From Gammaproteobacteria bacterium (GTDB lineage: Bacteria; Pseudomonadota; Gammaproteobacteria; JACKNK01), in the NCBI GenBank assembly GCA_024234955.1, contig JACKNK010000003.1:186001-250000 (forward strand): a stretch of 64,000 nucleotides of DNA, read 5' to 3'. Under the pieces are notes generated by a model. It searched no databases. It saw nothing but the letters and a program-made list of their open reading frames with translations, and was not told the origin of the DNA. Numbering within the stretch: position 1 is the stretch's first letter; each line of letters begins with the position of its first letter. This document shows, in pieces, positions 43,013 through 49,266 of this stretch. Both the position numbers and the translations under genes were made by a program.

Positions 43013-43369
43013 ATGATTCTCAATGTCGTCATCGACGGTCAACGCCATCAGGTCCAGGCCCCCGACCACCTCGTTCAGGCGGCCGGCGGCTTCTTCGACA
43101 AGATGGACGCCGACATGGATCAGGGCTGGCAGATGAGCCGCACCTGGGTACCGCACCCGACCCGCATCAATCGCTGCCAGATCGTCGCCAACAAGCTGCT
43201 CACCGCGATGGAGACCGAGGACCCGAACCTCCAGCAGATGATGGCCGCCTACCTGCTCAACCGCGCCCCGGACATCGATTACATCGACATCGATATCGAG
43301 GGCAACATGCTCGATACCCAGGTCGTCATGAAGCCCGGCAACGGCGAGGTCGTGGACATGCCTCGGTGA
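43013..43369 (+). CDS. Conserved hypothetical protein, 118 residues
   Basis: The product (MILNVVIDGQRHQVQAPDHLVQAAGGFFDKMDADMDQGWQ at the start) is acidic and Met-rich, with one Cys in NRCQIVANKLLTAME. I do not recognise a domain. It begins 57 nt after the sigma-54-type regulator gene on the same strand and ends with a strong terminator, so the two could form one transcript. Length and amino acid composition look like a real cytoplasmic protein. Confidence 0.65.
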   Translation: MILNVVIDGQRHQVQAPDHLVQAAGGFFDKMDADMDQGWQMSRTWVPHPTRINRCQIVANKLLTAMETEDPNLQQMMAAYLLNRAPDIDYIDIDIEGNMLDTQVVMKPGNGEVVDMPR

Positions 43370-43397
43370 TCGCACCGAGCACCCTGTTTTCCTCAGC

Positions 43398-43430
43398 AAA
43401 CGGCCCGCTCACAGCGGGCCGTCTGGTTTT
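43398..43430 (+). terminator. Rho-independent terminator
   Basis: ACGGCCCGCT and AGCGGGCCGT form a perfect 10-bp stem with a CAC loop, followed by CTGGTTTT. It closes the regulator-hypothetical unit 30 nt after the stop. Confidence 0.85.
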
Positions 43431-43494
43431 CGCCAGCTCGTCATCGAGCGTTGTTTTCACGCTGTCGGCGCTGAAACTTGAAATGAAGCAGCCT

Positions 43495-43695
43495 TCATTT
43501 TCTGCCCATCAACATTCTCGAAATAATCAATCCCGGACAAAGACCAGTCAGCACCGCAAAGGTGAAAAACACCGCTGGGACATAAAGCAGCCAATGGACA
43601 ACAGGGAAACCTGTCAACCAAATACCAAGCCAGACGATTGTTCCGGAAACCGCAAAAAACAATCGCATAGTTGCATCAATCTTGTATTTCTCCAT
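43495..43695 (-). CDS. Small DUF2892-like membrane protein
   Basis: The 66-residue protein (MEKYKIDATMRLFFAVSGTIVWLGIWLTG) has two hydrophobic segments and a Cys in LTGLCPGLIISRML, the DUF2892 pattern seen also at 6566. The second of two near Met codons is taken as the start, because the GGAG box lies 6 nt before it but abuts the first. The gene is clearly AT-richer than its neighbours, which could reflect transfer or low expression. Function unknown; YgaP-type relatives carry a rhodanese domain. Confidence 0.7.
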   Translation of the reverse strand: MEKYKIDATMRLFFAVSGTIVWLGIWLTGFPVVHWLLYVPAVFFTFAVLTGLCPGLIISRMLMGRK

Positions 43696-43894
43696 AGGCA
43701 TCTCCTTTTTTAGTATTCATCGCAATTTGACGACCAAGTTCCTCCATATCCAATGAATTGGAGATTTTGATCCAGCCGACCCTTTGAATTGGTGGCGCTT
43801 TTACAGAACCAAACGGCCACGAATTCAGGATATTGCAGCATCGACCGCCTTTATCGTGTTGTGGAGCAGCGGTCATACGTCACCAATCTCGACA

Positions 43895-45211
43895 TCAATC
43901 CACCTCACCCCACAGGTCGTGTTCGTTGGCATCGACGATTTCCACATCCACCCAGTCGCCCGGGTGGAGATCGGTTTCCCCGTCCAGGAACACGACGCCA
44001 TCTATCTCCGGGGCATCGCCACCGGTTCGTGCGACCGCACCCTCTTCATCGACGCTGTCCACCAGAACGCGCTGATAGGAGCCGATGCGTTCCTGCAGAC
44101 GCTCGGCGCTGATCTCGGCCTGCAGCGCCATGAACCGCTCCAGCCGTTCCTGCTTGAGCGCTTCCGGGACCGGATCGGCGAGCGCGTTCGCGGCAGCCCC
44201 CTCGACCGGTGAATAAGCGAAGGCACCGACGCGATCCAGCCGCGCTTCCTGAAGCCAGTCGAGCAGCAACTCGAAGTCCTCGTCCGTCTCCCCGGGGAAC
44301 CCGACCACGAAGGTACTGCGCAAGGTCAGATTGGGCACTGCGTCGCGCCAGGCGTGTATCCGCGCCAGGGTGTTCTCGGCGTGTGCGGGGCGCTTCATGG
44401 CCTTGAGGATGCGCGGGCTGGCGTGCTGAAAAGGCACATCCAGATACGGAAGCACCTGTCCGTCCGCCATCAACGGCATCAGGTCATCAACGCTCGGGTA
44501 GGGGTAGACGTAATGCAGGCGAACCCAGGCACCCAGCGAACCGAGGTGCTCGGCGAGTTCATAAAGTCGGGTCTTGATCGGGCGACCATTCCAGAAGTCC
44601 GTGCGGTATTTCATGTCCACGCCGTACGCACTGGTGTCCTGGGAAATCACCAGCAGTTCGCGCACCCCTGCCTCAACCAGGCGTTCGGCCTCATGCAGCA
44701 CCTCGCCAACCGGACGACTGACCAGATCGCCCCGCATCGAAGGAATGATGCAGAAGCTGCAGCGATGATTGCAGCCTTCGGAAATTTTCAGATAGGCGTA
44801 GTGACGTGGCGTCAGCTTGAGTCCGCCAGGCGGCAGCAGATCGGTGAACGGGTCATGCTTGGGCGGCAGATGCTTATGTACGGCACCGACGACCTGTTCA
44901 TAGGCCGCCGGGCCGCTGACATCCAGGACCTGAGGGTGATGCGCGCGAATCTCGTCAGGACGCGCACCCAGACATCCAGTGACGATGACCTTACCGTTCT
45001 CCGCAAGGGCCTCGCCGATGGCTTCCAGCGACTCCTCGACCGCCGCATCGATGAAGCCACAGGTGTTCACCACCACGAGATCGGCGCCGTCATAACTGCC
45101 AACAATGTCGTACCCTTCAGAGCGAAGGCGTGAAAGGATACGTTCGGAATCGACCGTAGCCTTGGGGCATCCGAGACTGACGAAACCGACTTTGGGCTGG
45201 GAAAGGGACAT
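43895..45211 (-). CDS. rimO: Ribosomal protein S12 methylthiotransferase RimO
   Basis: The 438-residue radical-SAM enzyme has an N-terminal UPF0004 cluster region (VSLGCPKATVDSERIL, VVNTCGFIDAAVEES, TGCLGAR), the radical-SAM motif CNHRCSFCIIP, the conserved SRP and HYVYPYP blocks, and a C-terminal TRAM domain ending PGDWVDVEIVDANEHDLWGE. It adds a methylthio group to Asp88 of ribosomal protein S12. ATG 45211 is chosen because MSLSQPKVGFVSLGC is the family start. The ribosome-binding site is weak. Confidence 0.95.
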   Translation of the reverse strand: MSLSQPKVGFVSLGCPKATVDSERILSRLRSEGYDIVGSYDGADLVVVNTCGFIDAAVEESLEAIGEALAENGKVIVTGCLGARPDEIRAHHPQVLDVSGPAAYEQVVGAVHKHLPPKHDPFTDLLPPGGLKLTPRHYAYLKISEGCNHRCSFCIIPSMRGDLVSRPVGEVLHEAERLVEAGVRELLVISQDTSAYGVDMKYRTDFWNGRPIKTRLYELAEHLGSLGAWVRLHYVYPYPSVDDLMPLMADGQVLPYLDVPFQHASPRILKAMKRPAHAENTLARIHAWRDAVPNLTLRSTFVVGFPGETDEDFELLLDWLQEARLDRVGAFAYSPVEGAAANALADPVPEALKQERLERFMALQAEISAERLQERIGSYQRVLVDSVDEEGAVARTGGDAPEIDGVVFLDGETDLHPGDWVDVEIVDANEHDLWGEVD

Positions 45212-45283
45212 GGCAGGACGCAACTGAATGAGAAAGGCAGGAACTATACCGACACCGTTCACGGATAGAGGCGTTGAATAATC

Positions 45284-46282
45284 ATGGCAACTAGCAAAAA
45301 CGTTAGTCCGCGTTCAAAATCGCGCGCCATGAAGATTCTTCTCGTCGATGACAGCCCGACCACCCGACGCATCCAGGCCATCAGCATGCGCGGCATGGGT
45401 CATGTGGTCATCGAGGCCGAATCCGGCGAGGAAGCGTTGCAGGCGCTGGACCATCTGCAACCCGACGCGATCTTCCTGGACATCGAAATGCCCGGCATGA
45501 ACGGCTACGAGACCGCGATAGACATCCGCGCTCTGGATGAGCCGGTCAGTTCGGTGCCGATCATCTTCCTGAGTTCGAATTCGGAAATCGAAGCCGTGCG
45601 TCGGGCGATCGCATCGGGCGGGGATGACTATCTGGTCAAGCCGGTCGATGAACCCCGCCTGCTCGCCAAGATTGCCGGTCTCGAACGGCATACGGCGGTG
45701 CGCACGCAACTCGCAGCGATGCAACGTGAGCTCAACACCTTGCGAGCCTCGGCGCGGGACAACGCCAGCCTGGACCCACTCACTGGCTGCCTCACGCAGG
45801 ACGCCTTCATCGCTCAGCTTGGGCACCTCTGGCAGGATGCGCTGCGTATCCACCAACCGATCAGCCTGTTGATGATCGATGTCGATGCCTTGGGTGCCTA
45901 CAACGACGCCCTGGGCCACGATGCCGGCGACGCCGCCGTCAGGGCCATCGCCGAAGTCATGTGCCAGGAAGCCAAGCGTCCGAGCGATGCCATCGGGCGG
46001 ACCGAGCATGCCGATTTCGCCGCGCTGTTCCCGGGGATCGATGTCAACGGCGCCGTCGAGATTGCCGAACGCATCCGTTCGACGGTGCACGAACTCGGCT
46101 TCCCACATCCCTCCTCGGATACCGCCCAGCACCTGACAATCTCCATCGGAATCGCGGTGATCGTTCCGGAAAGCACCAACGGCAGTCGCCGTTTGCTGGA
46201 CGAGGCCAATCGCGCCCTGTTCGATGCCAAGGATGCCGGGCGCAACTGTGCCTTGCTCAACCCGATGTCCTTAATGCGTTGA
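45284..46282 (+). CDS. Response regulator with degenerate GGDEF domain
   Basis: The 332-residue protein has an intact receiver domain: acidic pair D22-D23, phosphoacceptor D66 in FLDIEMPGMNG, and K119 in LVKPVDE. A GGDEF-like domain follows (about 165-325), with DPLTGCLTQDAF, LLMIDVDALGAYNDALGHDAGD and ISIGIAV. The active-site motif GGDEF is replaced by EHADF (241-245), so diguanylate cyclase activity is very unlikely. It may act as a phosphorylation-controlled partner protein. No kinase is adjacent. The start is at 45284; Met16 is the alternative. Confidence 0.88.
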   Translation: MATSKNVSPRSKSRAMKILLVDDSPTTRRIQAISMRGMGHVVIEAESGEEALQALDHLQPDAIFLDIEMPGMNGYETAIDIRALDEPVSSVPIIFLSSNSEIEAVRRAIASGGDDYLVKPVDEPRLLAKIAGLERHTAVRTQLAAMQRELNTLRASARDNASLDPLTGCLTQDAFIAQLGHLWQDALRIHQPISLLMIDVDALGAYNDALGHDAGDAAVRAIAEVMCQEAKRPSDAIGRTEHADFAALFPGIDVNGAVEIAERIRSTVHELGFPHPSSDTAQHLTISIGIAVIVPESTNGSRRLLDEANRALFDAKDAGRNCALLNPMSLMR

Positions 46283-46302
46283 GCGCGACGCAGAACCGAT
46301 CG

Positions 46303-46743
46303 ATGAGTGCGGCGCAAACCCCGTTCTGGCGACACAAACGCCTCGATGAAATGTCCCGCATCGAGTGGGAGTCGCTGTGCGACGGCTGCGCCAAGTGCTG
46401 TCTGTTCAAACTTCAGGATGAGGACACCGACGAAATTCATCAGACCAACGTTGCCTGTCGCCTGATCGATCCGGAAACGTGCCAATGCACCCGGTACCGG
46501 GAACGCAGCCAGTTGGTCCCGGATTGCGTCACCCTGGAACCGCACCATCTCGACGAATTCGACTGGCTGCCGAGCACCTGCGCCTATCGGCTGTTACACG
46601 AAGGCAAGGACCTGCCCGACTGGCATCCCCTGGTCAGCGGCGACCTGACCAGTGTTTTTGCCTCAGGCCATTCGATCCGGGGACGTTTTATCCCACAGGA
46701 TGAGGCCGACGACCTGCAGGACTGTCTCGTTCCCGCGCTCTAA
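46303..46743 (+). CDS. YcgN/UPF0260 cysteine-cluster protein
   Basis: The 146-residue protein begins FWRHKRLDEMSRIEWESLCDGCAKCCLFKLQDEDT, the UPF0260 signature with CDGCAKCC, and continues with CRLIDPETCQCTRYRER and DFDWLPSTCAYRLL-like segments (DEFDWLPSTCAYRLL). The cysteines probably bind a metal. Function unknown. It starts 20 nt after the receiver gene and may be cotranscribed with it. Its end abuts a long non-coding repeat region. Confidence 0.88.
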   Translation: MSAAQTPFWRHKRLDEMSRIEWESLCDGCAKCCLFKLQDEDTDEIHQTNVACRLIDPETCQCTRYRERSQLVPDCVTLEPHHLDEFDWLPSTCAYRLLHEGKDLPDWHPLVSGDLTSVFASGHSIRGRFIPQDEADDLQDCLVPAL

Positions 46744-46767
46744 CTGCAGGCGCGCTGCCTCGCCTCA

Positions 46768-46864
46768 GATGTAGGCCGGCATAAGCGCAGCGTTGCCGGC
46801 TTGGTGCCATTGAGCGAAGCCCCAAGCCGGCTACGTCGCTACGCTCCTTAAACCGGCCTACATC
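46768..46864. repeat. 97-bp REP-like palindromic repeat, copy 1
   Basis: It begins GATGTAGGCCGGCATAAGCG and ends with CCGGCCTACATC, giving terminal inverted repeats of 12 nt. Inner sub-palindromes are also present (GCCGGCTT / AAGCCGGC). Near-identical to the copy at 47074-47170 and close to 48181-48275, all in the same orientation. Confidence 0.85.
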
Positions 46865-46883
46865 CTGTCTCGATCCCGTGCTC

Positions 46884-47049
46884 TAAGGAACCGCTGGTTA
46901 TTCAGGCGCGGCTCAAATGGATGCATGAAATCGTGGGTTTCAAGGCGCGAAACGCAGCGAATAGCCCGCTATTCGCAAGTTTTGCAACGCACAAAGCCAT
47001 GATTTCAGACTTCAGATGAACCTGCATGAATAGATCAGAGGCTCCCTAA
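46884..47049. repeat. MITE-like palindromic element, diverged copy
   Basis: A 166-bp element with ends TAAGGAACCGCTGG and CAGAGGCTCCCTAA, lying between the two 97-bp repeats. It aligns end to end with the reverse complement of the copy at 53494-53661 but has many substitutions. The core blocks are shared (TTTCAAGGCGCG.AACGCAG, GATTTCAGACTTCAGATG). No coding sequence inside. Confidence 0.75.
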
Positions 47050-47073
47050 CCGCAGGCGCGGTGCCCCGCCTCA

Positions 47074-47170
47074 GATGTAGGCCGGTATAAGCGCAGCGTT
47101 GCCGGCTTGATGCCGTTGATCGAGCCCCCAAGCCGGCTACGTCGCTACGCTCCTTAAACCGGCCTACATC
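47074..47170. repeat. 97-bp REP-like palindromic repeat, copy 2
   Basis: Same length and almost the same sequence as the copy at 46768, with GATGTAGGCCGGTATAAGCG at the left end. It ends 9 nt before the last codon of soeC, so it lies where a transcription terminator or mRNA 3' stabiliser would act. Confidence 0.85.
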
Positions 47171-47179
47171 CAGGTCGCG

Positions 47180-48160
47180 TCAGGCGACCGACTGGTAATA
47201 CAGATTCTGCGGATGCCGCGCATCGGCGAAGAAGTACCAGCGTTCGGCGAGCAGGCCGAGGTACTGCACCACGAAGGCGGCGGCCGGCAGATACGGCGAG
47301 GCCAACCAGTAGCTCGCCGCGAGCAGCAGGATCGGCAGGGTGAACACCAGCACCATGAACACCACCAGGACCTTGTGCATGAAGTCCGGCGACTGGTGAT
47401 GCATGTACTCGCGGGTATTGAACGAACCGCCCATCGCGCCCTGTGCCTTCTGCTGAATGTGGGTGTGGCGGATGCCGATCGCGGTCTGCAGGTTGGATTT
47501 GTGCTTGATGCGGCGATTGCGAATCAAGGCCGCCGAACGAGTCACCGCTGCGGCCAGGGTCAGGATCACCGCCCAGGTGCCGTAGAAACCGACCAGACCG
47601 TTGCCGATCCAGGCCGAGAACGCCGCTGCAAAGGTAAAGCCGGAGGCGATGCCGAGCAGCGCGTAGTTGATGACGGTCAGCGCCGAATGCCATTCCTGCA
47701 GGAAGCGGATGCAGGCGTAGATCATGCCGGTGGCGATATACAGCGCGAACACGGCGAGCATCGCCAAGACACCGACGATCAATGAGGCATCGACCGGCAA
47801 CGCCTCACGGATCACGAAGAACGGCTGAGTCCACTGCATCCAGTGAATCAGACCGTACAGCGCGATCAATCCCAGCGCCGCCGGCAGGATGATGACCTCA
47901 CGCGACAGCCAGGAGGTGCGCCACTGCGCTGCCGAGCGCCAGGCGCGTTCCGGATGGCCGAGATGGAAGAACGACGCCAGCAGCCCCAGGCCGAGGAACA
48001 GCACCGCGAGGTCGCTGCCCATGCCGTAGAAGTAGCGATCCTCCTGCTGCGGCAACAGGTTGGCGAGCGCGTAAAGCTGGCCGGTGAACAGGGCCAGAAA
48101 CAGACCCTGACCGGCGCCGATCAGCGTGGTCAGGAAGATGACGGAAAAAGCAGGATGCAT
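47180..48160 (-). CDS. soeC: Sulfite dehydrogenase membrane anchor SoeC (DmsC/NrfD type)
   Basis: The 326-residue membrane protein has about eight helices. It shows the DmsC-like start HPAFSVIFLTTLIGAGQGLFL, FFHLGHPERAWRSAAQWRTSWLSREV and QEWHSALTVINYALLG, where conserved His and Arg residues serve quinone binding. It anchors SoeAB at the cytoplasmic face and passes electrons to quinone. ATG 48160 is chosen as the family start. It is separated from soeB by a copy of the 97-bp repeat. Confidence 0.92.
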   Translation of the reverse strand: MHPAFSVIFLTTLIGAGQGLFLALFTGQLYALANLLPQQEDRYFYGMGSDLAVLFLGLGLLASFFHLGHPERAWRSAAQWRTSWLSREVIILPAALGLIALYGLIHWMQWTQPFFVIREALPVDASLIVGVLAMLAVFALYIATGMIYACIRFLQEWHSALTVINYALLGIASGFTFAAAFSAWIGNGLVGFYGTWAVILTLAAAVTRSAALIRNRRIKHKSNLQTAIGIRHTHIQQKAQGAMGGSFNTREYMHHQSPDFMHKVLVVFMVLVFTLPILLLAASYWLASPYLPAAAFVVQYLGLLAERWYFFADARHPQNLYYQSVA

Positions 48161-48180
48161 GATGGATATCTCAGCGTTCC

Positions 48181-48275
48181 GATGTAGGCCGGTATAAGCG
48201 CAGCGTTTCCGGCTTGACGCCTCCGATCGAGGCCTCATGCCGGCTACGTCGCTACGCGCCTTAAACCGGCCTACA
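48181..48275. repeat. 97-bp REP-like palindromic repeat, copy 3 (between soeB and soeC)
   Basis: GATGTAGGCCGGTATAAGCG at the left and TTAAACCGGCCTACA at the right, in the same orientation as the copies at 46768 and 47074 with a few base changes in the middle. It fills most of the 129-nt gap between soeB and soeC and could lower translation or transcription of soeC relative to soeB. Confidence 0.8.
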
Positions 48276-48289
48276 CATGGCGAATGGGC

Positions 48290-49021
48290 TTACCACGAGG
48301 TCGTGTCGTCAAGGGTGGGTCGATCCGCCGGCGGCTTGGCGGGGATGCCTTCCTTCTTGAGCGGGTTGTCGGCGCGCACCAATTCATCCTCATGGATGCG
48401 GATCTCGGTCTTGCGGCGCGGCAGGTAATGGTTGGCCGGCTTGGTGCCCCACTCCGGCATCAACTGGTAGCCGCCGTTATCGCGAATCTGGCGCGAGACT
48501 TCCGACTCGGCGTCGTGCACGTCGCCGAACAGGCGCGCGTTGGTCGGGCACGCCATCACGCAGGCCGGTTTGCGCTCGGACTCGGGCAGCGCCTGGTCGT
48601 AGATGCGGTCGACGCACAAGGTGCACTTCTTCATGACCTTCTGTTTCTCGTCCAGCTCGCGCGCGCCGTAGGGGCAGGCCCAGGAGCAGTACTTGCAGCC
48701 GATGCACTTGTCGTAATCGACCAGCACGATGCCGTCTTCCGCACGCTTGTACGACGCACCCGTCGGGCACACCGGCACGCAGGGCGGTTCCTCGCAGTGC
48801 AGGCAGGACTTGGGGAAGTGCACCGTCTGCGTGTTCGGGAACTGGCCGACCTCGAAGGTCTGCACGCGATTGAAGAAGGTGCCGGTCGGGTCGGCGCCGT
48901 AGGGGTCGAAATCGGTCATCGGACCCGCCCAGCCGGAGGTGTTCCACTCCTTGCAGGAGGTCACGCAGGCGTGGCAGCCGACGCAGACGTTGAGATCGAT
49001 GACGAGTGCTAACTGAGTCAT
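48290..49021 (-). CDS. soeB: Sulfite dehydrogenase iron-sulfur subunit SoeB
   Basis: The 243-residue ferredoxin-like protein of the DmsB/PsrB type carries four [4Fe-4S] cluster motifs: CVGCHACVTSC, CLHCEEPPCVPVCP, CIGCKYCSWACPYGA and CTLCVDR...CVMACP. It moves electrons from the molybdenum subunit SoeA to SoeC. From ATG 49021 it starts TQLALVIDLNVCVGCHAC, without a signal peptide, as expected for a cytoplasmic enzyme. Upstream lies the tandem repeat that splits soeB from soeA. Confidence 0.93.
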   Translation of the reverse strand: MTQLALVIDLNVCVGCHACVTSCKEWNTSGWAGPMTDFDPYGADPTGTFFNRVQTFEVGQFPNTQTVHFPKSCLHCEEPPCVPVCPTGASYKRAEDGIVLVDYDKCIGCKYCSWACPYGARELDEKQKVMKKCTLCVDRIYDQALPESERKPACVMACPTNARLFGDVHDAESEVSRQIRDNGGYQLMPEWGTKPANHYLPRRKTEIRIHEDELVRADNPLKKEGIPAKPPADRPTLDDTTSW

Positions 49022-49050
49022 GTCAGTTGCCTTTGAAAGCAATGGATTGA

Positions 49051-49250
49051 TTAGCCGCAGATGAACGCAGATGGACGCAGATGTGTCGCGCAACCAACCG
49101 CTGTTCAAATAAATCCGTGTTCATCCGCGTCCATCCGTGGCTGAAAAAAAGCGGTTCATTAGCTACAGATGAACGCGGATACACACGGATGCGTCGCACA
49201 CCCGAACGCTGTTCAAAAAATCTGCGTTTATCTGCGTTCATCTGCGGCAA
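49051..49250. repeat. Tandem palindromic repeat between soeA and soeB
   Basis: Two units about 108 nt apart start TTAGC(C/T)(G/A)CAGATGAACGC at 49051 and 49159. Both contain CGCTGTTCAAA(T/A)AA, and each closes with the reverse complement of its start (for example ATCTGCGTTCATCTGCGG). The ends of the whole block therefore also pair. It occupies nearly all of the 245-nt gap. Not coding. Confidence 0.8.
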
Positions 49251-49266
49251 ATACGCTTTGGCCGTT

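Larger units (their letters stand above)
46744..47179 (+). other. Gene-free region made of repeats
   Basis: This 436-nt gap between the YcgN-type gene and soeC contains two copies of a 97-bp palindromic repeat (46768-46864 and 47074-47170) with a diverged copy of a 166-bp MITE-like element between them (46884-47049). Only about 70 nt is left unexplained, and I see no gene in it. Confidence 0.8.

Noticed and set aside
43676..43876. 66-codon minus-strand frame overlapping the start of the DUF2892-like gene
   Set aside because: It has no recognisable domain or good ribosome-binding site, and its end contains the Shine-Dalgarno sequence of the next gene. It could be real but cannot be supported; the stretch is AT-rich.
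46744..47179. A small RNA or pseudogene between the YcgN-type gene and soeC
   Set aside because: All parts are explained by the repeat families and no coding remnants are visible.
49051..49250. CRISPR array
   Set aside because: Only two imperfect units of about 108 nt, each palindromic, with no regular short repeats and unique spacers, and no cas genes nearby.
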